64,000 bases of DNA from Rhodopirellula baltica (lineage in GTDB: Bacteria; Planctomycetota; Planctomycetia; Pirellulales; Pirellulaceae), in assembly GCA_002901265.1 (NCBI GenBank), contig PPHI01000063.1:62001-126000 (forward strand), written 5' to 3'. A program made the translations under genes and the position numbers. This document shows, piece by piece, positions 49,129 to 58,175 of this stretch. The notes beneath the pieces were generated by a model. It was not told the DNA's origin. It saw nothing but the letters and a program-made list of their open reading frames with translations, and made no database searches. Within the stretch, counting starts at the first letter, position 1, and every line of letters starts with the position of its first letter.

Positions 49129-50567
49129 TTAAGACGCGGCAGGAACCGGCAAGTCGGCGACTTGGTACGCTCGCGAGCGGAACAAGAAGTCGATGATGTT
49201 GCCCTCGTGCGGCTGCAACCAATTCAAGCGGTTGGTTGGGATCGGTCCAATGTTGACACGATCAATGTCAACACACGCTCCCGCTTGTGCGATCAGCGAT
49301 TGATCACGTGTCAGCACGGTACCGACCAGGGTCGGACCGATTCGACGAAGCATGTCGGCCTGCGGGCACTCGACCACGCTGACGAACGGGAACATGTATT
49401 CCTTCATCGCGACGGCGCGATCCGGCGAGTCGGCATGCAGAACCATGGGCCGCAAGTAGGCACAGTGCTCGCGTTCGATCAGCTTGTCGCCGTATTGTGC
49501 GGTCATGTCGGTCACGCCTGCTTCGGCCAAGTCTTGCTCGACCATGGCGTGTGTTCCGGTCGCCATCGCTTTGACGGTAAACGCGGCCAGTTGTGCGTTG
49601 TCATCGGTCGGCGGCAGCACGTCGACTGGACCGATTCGCTCGGCAATTGCCTGAGCGATCTCGCGAGTATGTCGACTTGCCCAGATACCGCTGCAGTTGA
49701 TGCACGATCGACCCGAATTGCTGAGCACGCTTTCGACCATCATGTCGAGGTACAGTTCCCAATCGTCGACGATGTCGTCAGCGATCAAGATCTTGGACCA
49801 ACCTGGGCCGTGCGCCTGAACCTTGGGATTGCCGGCATGCTGTGCAACCGTTTGCGCGCTACCAAAAATCATACTTCGCGCGGTCTTGGTCATGATCGCC
49901 CCACCGGCGTCATGGCCACCGGGATAAAGTCCGAATGCTTCCGCAGGGACACCGGCTTCAATAAAGGCCGACACCATACGGTAAGGCGTCCAAGGCTCTT
50001 GCGATCCGGGTTTAGCGCCAGACCGATCTGCAACGGAATCGCGGGCAGCCACAGCGTATGAACGCCGGGCGAGTTGTTCGGCAGGATCGCACCCAAGATC
50101 GGCGTCTGAGCCTGGTAGCTGATCGTCACTCCGCGACCTTCTTCGCCGTAGCCGCGACTGAGAATGTTCAAGTCCAGGCCGCGAGTCAAACAGCCAAGGA
50201 TTTCGCTCATGTTGGCCAACACGAAGCTGTTCTTCGTCATGTTCGACCGGCACATGTGCTCCGGCAGCCCCGTGCTCGCGGACTGCTGATGAACGAACTG
50301 ATCGACCGACTGTTTTGAATCACCAACCTGCAGGTCTGCGGTTTCAAAAAGCTCGGCTGCTTTCTTGCACATGTCCAACAGCTCTGCCGGCGTGTACTGC
50401 AGCAGTGCTTCGCGGGCCTTGTCCGCTTTCTTCATGTCACGCGCGACGATTCCACCACCGACGGATCCGAATCGGGCGATCGGTTCACCGGTGTCAAAGT
50501 GGACGACGTCCTTGATTTCAATCGATTCGTACGGCTTGCCCCAGCGAAGTGGTTGCAGTGTGATCAT
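49129..50567 (-). pseudogene. aldehyde dehydrogenase-like gene with a -1 frameshift
   Basis: Two overlapping frames together form one enzyme of about 479 residues. The N-terminal part (50567-50013) has MITLQPLRWGKPYESIEIKD and LGAILPNNSPGVHTLWLP, the ALDH nucleotide region. The C-terminal part (to 49129) begins KPGSQEPWTPYRM and has the catalytic-Cys region SNSGRSCINCSGIW, an EYMFPFVSVVE segment (general EIFGPV position) and INIGPIPTNRLNW. The total length of 1439 bases is one short of whole codons, so one base is missing near 50007-50013. It may be a sequencing error, a mutation, or frameshifting (AAACCCG heptamer). Divergence from standard ALDH and the LuxE-like neighbour suggest an acyl-reductase role. 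Confidence 0.8.
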
Positions 50568-50699
50568 GTCGGCAGTGAAGTTTGGTTGGAAGGCAAAAAG
50601 GCTGGAGTGCACCCGGTGGCGAAGGAACAAGTCTCTTCGCCACGGTGCGAGTGGCTGCTGCCGCGAAAGTTTCGACGGCAGTCAAGTAACGGTCGCTGA

Positions 50700-51833
50700 T
50701 TAGTAGACGCCGACCGTGGTGGCACTGGCGAGTTCGTGGAATGGTCGCACGCCGCTGACCCCGTCCCATGGGTACATATCGAACGGAGCTTCGCGTTCGC
50801 CTTCGTCGCGTTCCATGAAGCCGGGCACGAAGAACTCGTCAGTCAGCGTGTAAAGCTTGACGCGTCCAGTCTCGCCATAGCCGACGACTTGATTGTAGTC
50901 ATCGAACTGAACGACCTCTGTCACCGCACGTGGTTGCGGTGCGTAGTAACTGATCTTGTACCCATCAGCCGCAGTGATTGGCTTGCTACAGGCCAAGCCC
51001 ATCAGGGTGTTACCGTATGTCGGCGTCATGTAAACGCCGCCCTCTTCGACGGGACCGCCGAGCATCTCTTCGACGCAGAATCGCGTCCACTGTGGCGTGA
51101 ACTCAGTACCGCCAGAGAAGATGCCCTTGATGCCAACTTCTTGCAAACTGGTGCCGCGGTCTTCGAGAGCTTCACCAAGCGACTCGAGCAATTTTGGCGT
51201 CGCGAACATGCACTTGATGTCGTGCCCAGCGGTCAAGACTGTCACCGCTTGGTCGATGCAGTGCTTCTTGTACTCTTCAAGATGCTCCATCCAGCCCTTC
51301 TTGATCAACTTCACGACCCAGCGTGGGTCCAAGTCGATGCAGAAGCAAATGCCGCCGCGATGCTGTGCCAAGTGTTCGACGGCCAAACGCAAGCGGCGTG
51401 GTCCGCTGGGGCCGAGCATCAGCCAGTTGGATCCGCGTGGGAAGTACTCATCGGGAAGCGTGTCGCTAAACAGCTCGTAATCCTTCCAGTGATCCTCGAT
51501 CACCATCCGACTTTTTGGAATCCCAGTGGTCCCGCCGGTTTCAAAAACGTAGGTCGGCTTGCCGGCGTGCCCTTTCGGAACCCAGCGGGTGATCGGTCCG
51601 CCACGCAACCATTCATCTTCAAAGTGCGGAAACTTTTTTAAGTCATCGAAGGACTTCACATCAGTCAGCGGGTCGAAGTTCAGCTCCGCTTTTTTACCCA
51701 GCCAGAACGGGCTTCCCGTTTCTTCGCTGAAGTGCCAGTGGACTGTTTTCAAGGTGTGCTCGTTGAGGCGATCAAGAGCCTCGGCAGCACTTTTGGCGAC
51801 TTCATCGGAGATCGCAGGTTCAGCTGAACTCAT
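50700..51833 (-). CDS. LuxE/PaaK-like adenylate-forming enzyme
   Basis: 377 residues from ATG 51833 (MSSAEPAISDEV); upstream ATG at 51884 adds 17 unlikely residues. The AMP-binding P-loop is ETGGTTGIPKSR (98-109), followed by GPSGPRRLRLAVEHLA, FATPKLLESLGEAL, GIFSGGTEFTP and a GRVKLYTLTDEFFVP adenylation motif. This is the fold of phenylacetate-CoA ligase and of LuxE acyl-protein synthetase. The aldehyde dehydrogenase gene starts 132 bases downstream, so an activated carboxylate could be passed on for reduction. Substrate unknown. Confidence 0.85.
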   Translation of the reverse strand: MSSAEPAISDEVAKSAAEALDRLNEHTLKTVHWHFSEETGSPFWLGKKAELNFDPLTDVKSFDDLKKFPHFEDEWLRGGPITRWVPKGHAGKPTYVFETGGTTGIPKSRMVIEDHWKDYELFSDTLPDEYFPRGSNWLMLGPSGPRRLRLAVEHLAQHRGGICFCIDLDPRWVVKLIKKGWMEHLEEYKKHCIDQAVTVLTAGHDIKCMFATPKLLESLGEALEDRGTSLQEVGIKGIFSGGTEFTPQWTRFCVEEMLGGPVEEGGVYMTPTYGNTLMGLACSKPITAADGYKISYYAPQPRAVTEVVQFDDYNQVVGYGETGRVKLYTLTDEFFVPGFMERDEGEREAPFDMYPWDGVSGVRPFHELASATTVGVY

Positions 51834-52199
51834 TCTATTCGGCGGGTAATCTAGGAGGTGGGACGGATGGTCACTGACCAACAACGGCTAACGAATCAGC
51901 CCATTGTTGCGTGCGGTAAAGTGGGATGAAAGAACCCTGCGGCGAAAGATACTCGACACCGCACGGCTTGCGTATGCATCCTAAAAGAAGTACAGCCAAT
52001 TCCGAGCCCGAAAACTTTGACGATCGGGCTGAATAATCCCGTTGCCCAGCGGTTACAAAATCGCCTTATCTTGCCGACGCCGCAAAGTCTCGCGACATCT
52101 GTGAGAATGTCGAAACCGCTGGTCAGGAAATGCAAAAAGCCGCGTCCAACTCGATGGACGCGGCCTACGCTAGCTCAAATCTTTCTTCGACGCGGTCGA
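51834..52199. other. intergenic region upstream of the AMP-ligase gene
   Basis: 366 bases between two minus-strand genes. The right end holds the terminator at 52134-52164; the left part carries the promoter region of the AMP-ligase/dehydrogenase pair. No gene seen. Confidence 0.4.
52134..52164 (-). terminator. intrinsic terminator of the 369-residue secreted protein gene
   Basis: GCCGCGTCCA and TGGACGCGGC form a perfect 10-base stem with a six-base loop, followed on the minus strand by TTTTT (52134-52138). It is about 36 bases after the stop at 52200. Confidence 0.9.
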
Positions 52200-53309
52200 C
52201 TAGTTCGACGCTGGATCGGAAGGACTTGCGATCGGAGGTGCAACGTTGTCGTCATCGTCCGAGGCAGCGATCGCGATCGCCGCACCGATACCGCCGAGGA
52301 CACCGAGGCGAGCCATTCCGCCACCGCCACCGACTCCGCCGCCACCAGCACCACCGCCACCGCCGACGGGACCGCCCATGCCACCACCGGCAAAGATCGG
52401 TGCACCACCGTTGTCGTCATCGGTCATGACGACTTCGTCAGCAACAACAACGTCAGCGACAACTGCGTCCGAAGTCACTGGAGCGACTTGCATGATGAAG
52501 GTTTCTGGCATCGATTCGGCAACAACCAAAGTCGACGCGTCGCTGCTCGTCGTCGAAGCTTGAACCATCATTGGGTCAACAAGCTCAACGCCCAACACGC
52601 CGAAACCGTCACGGCCTGAGCCGATTACGGTGTAGCTACCTGGCTCAAGTTTCTGAACCGCGAAGTAACCTTCCGCGTCAGTCGTCGTACGAGCGACTTC
52701 GCTTCCGTCTTTGTAGATCATCACGTTCGATGCACCGGCACCAGGATGATCCGACAGACCAGCACGAGCCAAACGTCCTTTCATGCCGCCTTCGAATTGG
52801 CGGATGCGGATCGACTCGCCGGTTTGGGCGCGGCCCGAAGTGAGTGGGTTTGTCGAAGGGTCAAACACGATGTCGCTGCTGCCTTCGTTGTTTGGCAAGT
52901 AGCGAACCATCACGTTGCGAACGACTTTCGCATCGACAGCACCAGCGGCGATCTCGAATTGGTCCTTCAGAGGAACCAACGAATCAACCACGTGCATCGC
53001 ACAACATGCGAAAGAGTGCTCGCCTTGAATGACCAGTGTGTAAACGCCAGGCCGCACGCCAGTCATGGTGAAGCGACCGGTGTTATCCGATTCAACTTCG
53101 CCAACCGCCAAGCTGCCGTTTGCGTTGATAAGGTGTACTTTTGCGTTTCGAACGGCCGAGATGCTGTCGCCGCGGGGCACAACCACGCGGCCCTTCACGG
53201 CACCGTTTGAAGCACGTACCCACTGATGTTCAGTCACATCGGCTGCTGACGAATAGCCAGCCGACGCCATCAGGGCGAGCGTTGCAGCAGCACGAGTAAA
53301 AAGATTCAT
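52200..53309 (-). CDS. secreted protein with carboxypeptidase-regulatory-like repeats and ASDDDDN tail (paralog 1)
   Basis: 369 residues. A signal peptide (MNLFTRAAATLALMASAGYS) precedes beta-sandwich repeats of the carboxypeptidase-regulatory/SpaA type: RVVVPRGDSISAVRNAKVHL, NTGRFTMTGVRPGVYTLVI and AEGYFAVQKLEPGSYTVIG. A glycine-rich stretch (about 315-340) leads to a short hydrophobic segment and the tail AIAASDDDDNVAPPIASP. The neighbouring gene at 53563-54810 encodes a paralog with the same architecture. Strong own terminator. Role unknown; a surface or matrix protein is likely. Confidence 0.85.
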   Translation of the reverse strand: MNLFTRAAATLALMASAGYSSAADVTEHQWVRASNGAVKGRVVVPRGDSISAVRNAKVHLINANGSLAVGEVESDNTGRFTMTGVRPGVYTLVIQGEHSFACCAMHVVDSLVPLKDQFEIAAGAVDAKVVRNVMVRYLPNNEGSSDIVFDPSTNPLTSGRAQTGESIRIRQFEGGMKGRLARAGLSDHPGAGASNVMIYKDGSEVARTTTDAEGYFAVQKLEPGSYTVIGSGRDGFGVLGVELVDPMMVQASTTSSDASTLVVAESMPETFIMQVAPVTSDAVVADVVVADEVVMTDDDNGGAPIFAGGGMGGPVGGGGGAGGGGVGGGGGMARLGVLGGIGAAIAIAASDDDDNVAPPIASPSDPASN

Positions 53310-53562
53310 TTCCAGCTTCCAGTCAAAGTTGAGCGTTCTTAGTTGCAGGCAAACATTCCTGCTGTTTGACTATAAGTGCAGCAAATAGGGAATTCAACGC
53401 TTGCAGATACCAAAATGGCAAAATGGAGAAGATAAAAACAATGCCCTTCTGGGCGGTCTTTCCGGTTTAGCTAATACGAGTGGCTTAGGCCGGTTTTCAG
53501 CGCCGTAGAATTAACCGCGCTGACATCTTTTCGACCACGCTTTGCCAGCAATTTGACCACCC

Positions 53563-54810
53563 TCACGGTGTAGTCGGACTGGCGATAGCAGGTGGCTCCA
53601 AATTGTCGTCATCGTCACTCGCCGCAACCGCGATCGCGGCACCGACCGCTCCCAGTCCAATGACGGGGCCTATTCCAGCCCCAGCACCAAGACTTCCTCC
53701 TCCGCCACCGCCACCGATTGGTCCTGCACCGCCAGCCCCACCCCCCATCGCGGAGAGTTGATTCGCCGGCACACCGGAGATTGGCGACGTGAGCCCGGCT
53801 CCGCCCAGCATTCCGCTACGCGAGGGGTCAAAAACGATATCCAAAGCTGGCGATTCCAGCCCCACCGGGGCCAGCTGGATCGCAAACCGCGTGTGCACGA
53901 CCGATTCAACTTGCGTGACGAAGTGCTGGTCCGCAGCGTTCACCTGTGCGGTGGTGGTGTGGTCGCCAACGACTTCGAAGCCAGTCACGGCGAGTCCGTC
54001 AGGTCCGGCGATGATGATCGAGTATGGGCCAGGCAACAAATCGTCCAGCGTGAAAGTTCCGTCAGCTCGACTGACAACCTGTGCAATTTGATCCAAACCG
54101 CTGTAGACAAGCACGTTGTTTTGGCCGGCTTTGGTAAACCCATTTCCCTTATATCCGGCCCGATAGAGCTGACCTTGAAGCTGAGATCCAGAGACGCGAA
54201 TCAACGACGCACCCGGCAGCTTCGACTCGTTTAGAACCTGTTTTCCGTCAGCAGTCGCAAACGTCGTGGGGAAGCTCACGTCCAGAGGCAGATACCGGGA
54301 GACCGCTTTTTGGACCGTCTCCAAACTCAGATGCGCTGGCGAAACCAGGAGCGGCTCGGCGGGCGACGATGATGGACCTCCAACCAAATGGACCGCATAA
54401 ATTGCGACCAACCCGGGTCCGGTCGCAACGAGCGAATAGGTACCAGGTGCGACGGCGTCAAATTCCAGATCAGTGCCTGAACTGCGGCTCGGATGACCGT
54501 CGATGACCGTTCCGTCCAGACTCGTGACGGCGACACGGACCTGGCTGCCCGTTTTATCGTTCGAACCGGGCGGTGGCAAAATCGCCGCACGAAACGTCGT
54601 GGAGGATGCATTGTCCGATCCGATCGGGCTCCATTGCTGCGCGGTCAATTCGCCGTAATTCATTCCGCCAGAGCTAGTCCCCCCCGGCGTTTGAGCGTGG
54701 CATTGCTGCGCACTGGCAAAGGCATTTGCCATTCCCAGCGCTATGACCAACGCGGCACGACGGAGGGTTACTGGGCGAGATGAACGCATCGCTTGGCTGT
54801 CGCGTAACAT
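53563..54810 (-). CDS. secreted protein with ASDDDDN tail (paralog 2)
   Basis: 415 residues; ATG 54789 is an alternative start, and the signal sequence (AALVIALGMANAFASAQQ) fits both. Repeats match paralog 1: LQGQLYRAGYKGNGFTKAGQ, LVYSGLDQIAQVVSRADGTF and LLPGPYSIIIAGPDGLAV. A glycine-rich linker (GPIGGGGGGGSLGAGAG) and GAAIAVAASDDDDNLEPPA close the protein. Tandem, same strand, 253 bases upstream of paralog 1. Same unknown role; the order and similarity suggest an old duplication. Confidence 0.85.
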   Translation of the reverse strand: MLRDSQAMRSSRPVTLRRAALVIALGMANAFASAQQCHAQTPGGTSSGGMNYGELTAQQWSPIGSDNASSTTFRAAILPPPGSNDKTGSQVRVAVTSLDGTVIDGHPSRSSGTDLEFDAVAPGTYSLVATGPGLVAIYAVHLVGGPSSSPAEPLLVSPAHLSLETVQKAVSRYLPLDVSFPTTFATADGKQVLNESKLPGASLIRVSGSQLQGQLYRAGYKGNGFTKAGQNNVLVYSGLDQIAQVVSRADGTFTLDDLLPGPYSIIIAGPDGLAVTGFEVVGDHTTTAQVNAADQHFVTQVESVVHTRFAIQLAPVGLESPALDIVFDPSRSGMLGGAGLTSPISGVPANQLSAMGGGAGGAGPIGGGGGGGSLGAGAGIGPVIGLGAVGAAIAVAASDDDDNLEPPAIASPTTP

Positions 54811-54952
54811 AAGGGAGCTCTCACGAATCGTTGGGGCATGGTCTTCAGGGCATTGAAAATGCGGTGTCGAGAGAGGAGATCCGACATCACCTGATCTGAC
54901 GGTAGGATAGTACCGCGTTAAGTAATTCCAAGTCGACAGAGGTGCTCTGAAC

Positions 54953-55309
54953 GTGAATCCCTACTCCGTTTCGTCGGAAGCACCGCTACAAACCGGCATC
55001 TTCACCGAGCGTGCTTCGCTGATTGACCGCACGTTTCTTTATCGCGTCATCGAAATCCGATCTCCGCTGGAATTCGAATTGTGTTATTCGGGGTGGTGGT
55101 TCCGCCAGTCGATCCAAATCGCTGGCGTGACCGCATGGAGCAAAATCAGTTGGCTGGACATCGATCGAAACGTCGAATTCCGGTTGCCGGAATCGATCGA
55201 TCCTGAACAGCGGCGGGGGCAGATCGAAATCGATTTCGCCCGCGGCCTGCGAATTAGACGTTTTCGCGTTTGGGTCGCCGACCAATTGGTTTACGACGAA
55301 GTGGTTTAG
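54953..55309 (+). CDS. small hypothetical protein
   Basis: 118 residues from GTG 54953. No helix or signal; beta-rich with many aromatics (SGWWFRQSIQIAGVTAW, FRVWVADQLVYDEVV). Divergent from paralog 2. The N-terminal MNPYSVSSEAP is a start seen in planctomycete small proteins, so I take it as real. No family recognised. Convergent with the TolC-family gene, with a hairpin at 55321-55353 between. Confidence 0.55.
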   Translation: MNPYSVSSEAPLQTGIFTERASLIDRTFLYRVIEIRSPLEFELCYSGWWFRQSIQIAGVTAWSKISWLDIDRNVEFRLPESIDPEQRRGQIEIDFARGLRIRRFRVWVADQLVYDEVV

Positions 55310-55316
55310 AAACGAC

Positions 55317-55353
55317 GAAAAGCTCGAGGCGCCTTTGGAGCGCGACTCGAGCT
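55317..55353 (-). terminator. terminator hairpin of the TolC-family gene
   Basis: AGCTCGAG and CTCGAGCT pair perfectly, with an inner GCGC/GCGC stem. The minus strand continues with TTTTCGTCGTTTC, weak for a T-run but well placed, about 130 bases after the stop at 55480. Confidence 0.55.
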
Positions 55354-55479
55354 GTTCGTGAGCGAGAGCGATCAATTCATTGCTGACTTAACCAGCGGTC
55401 TCGCTATTCCTCCGCCCTACGGATGGATTGGTATCTGCTTCGGCCGGGTGTCCGGACTTTGAAGCGTTTGATGAGAGCG

Positions 55480-57909
55480 TTACTGCACCCGGATAGGTTT
55501 GCGTCGCACGGGGATCGGTGCACCGTTGGGGTCAACCAAGTCGGCTTGCTTCATTGACTTCGCCGCCGAACGAACACCGCTTCCGATTGCGGATGGTGTC
55601 TCGTAGCTCATCGGCTGGATTACTTGGTCACCCGATTGGCCCGCGTCGTTCGGCACCAGCACGCTGCTTGGCGGCTGGAGCGTATCGATCGCACTGCTGC
55701 CGTCTTCGATGCTGTTGGTGGCATCAGGTACAGGCACATAGCGTGGCATCTGAGGATCGGGAGTTAGCAATTCGCCGGTTGAAGGCAGCTCTTGCAGCGA
55801 GTTCTGATTGACTTCGGGAACATCATCGACACCCGGAGCCAGGAAGTTCAGTTCGTTGTTAGTATTCGCATTGGCGTTGTCACTGAACCCAATCACCTCG
55901 ACCGCCCCGTCGGCGTCGCGGACAGGGCCTTGGCGAACGACACCAGGTCGAGTGACGCCATATTCCAGTTGGTATCCGGCGGCACGTTCGCGAGCACGTT
56001 CCAACGCATCGCAGTACGCTTTGGTGTTCCAAGGACCTTCACGCAAGGTGATGCCGTTGTTAGCCAGCAAGGTGCCTCGGAGGAAGTCGACGTAGTTGAT
56101 TGACTTGTTGTATTCGGTCAGTGCTCGGTAATACGAAATCTGGGCTTCGGCACGACGCTGTTGACTTTGCAGCACCACGTTTACGTCGCGGAATCCTTTG
56201 TAGTACTCCAGCAGACGGGCGTCGACTTCTTGCTCGCTTTGTTGCCATTCATTGGCTGCGAACTGCATCATCGAGTAGTGACTGGCAACTTTCGCAACCG
56301 CGTCGCTCAACTGGCTCACCAGCAATCGCTCGCTATCGGAAAGGTTGTCCTCACGAATCCGCAGGGTCATCTGGGCGTTACGGATCCGCAGGTGCTCGCG
56401 ACGCAACCCGATCGGCATCGAGATGTCCAAACGAACTTGCGCTTCTTGATAATCGCCACTGGTTAGTTCAGCCAACGCACTGCTGCCATTGGCGGGGAAA
56501 CTGTCACCACGTCCGGGAGGTCCCAGCGTGTCACCCAAACCGACCCAGCGGTACAGGAACGACAAGTCGACTTGCGGCAGGACTTGGTTCTTGGCCAAGG
56601 CCAGTTCCAATTCGCCTTGTTTGATGCGGTATTTCTTTTCACGAAGCTCGGGGCTGAGGTACAACGCCTGAGCGACGGATTCCCACCAGTCGAACTCGAC
56701 GCGAGCCAATGTGGGTTCGTCGATCGGACGGATCAAACGTTTGTCCGTGGGCGACAAGCCAATCAATTCACGCAGTGCGCGTTCGCGGCCGTAAACGCCG
56801 AAGCGGTCGTCACCGGGAAGGTTGGATCCATTCAACGCTGCCGTCAGGCGGCGTTGTTGGTTCCAGTACTGGCTGACAGCTTGCGACAATTCCTGGATCG
56901 TGGCGTTGCCCTTTTCCAAATTCAGTTTCGTGAACTGGGCGGTCGCTTGTGCACTGTCACGAGCGATCGTCGCGGTCGAAACCGAACGATAGGAAAGGTA
57001 CAGGTCCCAGTAGGCGACTTCGACGTTACGGACCAAGTTTCGCACTTGGGCTTCGTAGGTCGCAATCGCGATGTCTTCGTTCATGCTCGCCAACATCACC
57101 GGGATGCGGTTGACGAAGGTGCCGCGGTTGCGTGCCAGCGGGTGTTGAATCTGTGCTTCCAACAACGCGGTGTAGTCGCTGGGATACAGACGCGAAAAGC
57201 TGCTGATTTGCGAGTTATTACGGGTATAGATCGTCTGTTGACGCAGGGTCGCGACGCCACCGGTGCCCAATCGCTTGCTGATCGCCGATTGTTGGGTGGT
57301 GTTTTGGGCAACCGAAATCTGCGGATTGATCGAGTTCCCGGCACCCACGTTCTGTGGTCGGTCGGTCGTCGACAGATCGATGAAGCCACTGGCGACAGCA
57401 TCGAATTCCGCCAACGCGTCTTCAACGCCGCCAATCTGGTTCGCTCGCTGCACACCACGCGACAACAAACGGTTGCCGGCGCCATCGGTCGTCAATGGGA
57501 TCGACTGAGTCGTCGTTTGTTGCAACGCGACATCGTAGATGCTACCGAACTGACCCGGTTGGCTGCTGATGAACTGTGCGGCCAGGTTTTGCTGTGTCTC
57601 CGAGGTGCCGCCGTTTGCCAGAATAAATCGCGCGTTATTGAGCGCCATCGAGACGCACTCTTCGAGCGACAAGTTCCAGTACTGATAGTCGTGGTTACCG
57701 ACCGTCAGCGGCGGAAGCGAATCAATCGCCTCCGGCATCGGTTGCACATCAACATCCGGGTATTCAATGGATGTCGCGGTGTCGAGATAGTGTTTGAGGT
57801 CTGGTGACTCGTTCACGAAAAACGGTTGCGTTGGCGTACATCCGGTAGCCATCACAATCGCCAGCGCGAGTTGCACAGACGCAGCAAAATGAAATAACGA
57901 GCGATTCAT
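55480..57909 (-). CDS. TolC-family outer membrane lipoprotein
   Basis: 809 residues. Signal with lipobox (LAIVMATGC, Cys about 24). Two outer-membrane-factor repeats: LSLEECVSMALNNARFIL near 80, YEAQVRNLVRNVEVAYWDLY near 290, then RIRNAQMTLRIREDNLSD and VNVVLQSQQRRAEAQISYYRALTEY in pieces. The last about 180 residues (after 640) are a Pro/Asn-rich extension not found in classic TolC. No membrane-fusion or inner-membrane pump gene lies next to it. Outer membrane channel for an unknown exporter. Confidence 0.9.
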   Translation of the reverse strand: MNRSLFHFAASVQLALAIVMATGCTPTQPFFVNESPDLKHYLDTATSIEYPDVDVQPMPEAIDSLPPLTVGNHDYQYWNLSLEECVSMALNNARFILANGGTSETQQNLAAQFISSQPGQFGSIYDVALQQTTTQSIPLTTDGAGNRLLSRGVQRANQIGGVEDALAEFDAVASGFIDLSTTDRPQNVGAGNSINPQISVAQNTTQQSAISKRLGTGGVATLRQQTIYTRNNSQISSFSRLYPSDYTALLEAQIQHPLARNRGTFVNRIPVMLASMNEDIAIATYEAQVRNLVRNVEVAYWDLYLSYRSVSTATIARDSAQATAQFTKLNLEKGNATIQELSQAVSQYWNQQRRLTAALNGSNLPGDDRFGVYGRERALRELIGLSPTDKRLIRPIDEPTLARVEFDWWESVAQALYLSPELREKKYRIKQGELELALAKNQVLPQVDLSFLYRWVGLGDTLGPPGRGDSFPANGSSALAELTSGDYQEAQVRLDISMPIGLRREHLRIRNAQMTLRIREDNLSDSERLLVSQLSDAVAKVASHYSMMQFAANEWQQSEQEVDARLLEYYKGFRDVNVVLQSQQRRAEAQISYYRALTEYNKSINYVDFLRGTLLANNGITLREGPWNTKAYCDALERARERAAGYQLEYGVTRPGVVRQGPVRDADGAVEVIGFSDNANANTNNELNFLAPGVDDVPEVNQNSLQELPSTGELLTPDPQMPRYVPVPDATNSIEDGSSAIDTLQPPSSVLVPNDAGQSGDQVIQPMSYETPSAIGSGVRSAAKSMKQADLVDPNGAPIPVRRKPIRVQ

Positions 57910-58175
57910 GCCCTAAGCTTCCCTAGGTCGAGCCCGAACAGAATATGTACGCGTGAAGGAGGATCACACGTCAATTCAATTCAGACACGAGCAGTCCAAA
58001 TGGAAGCCCCCCACCAGTTTCTCGCGTCATCGCAAACACGAGAACCTGTCCAGGAGTTGGGTATCGGTGGCAAGGCGTGCAGACTTTGACGGTTCTGTCA
58101 AAAATTCGGATTAGTTTCCAAATTCCGCCGTGAAACACGTCCCGTGCGTTTCACGGCAAGCCTTCAGCACTCAAC

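Noticed and set aside
52250-52420. possible transmembrane pore or elastin-like function of the glycine-rich stretches in the paralogs
   Set aside because: Glycine-rich linkers are common low-complexity spacers; sequence alone does not support a pore or elastic role.
56572-57807. 411-codon plus-strand frame inside the TolC-family gene
   Set aside because: Antisense shadow; no signal or family features, and the TolC family assignment of the minus strand is clear.
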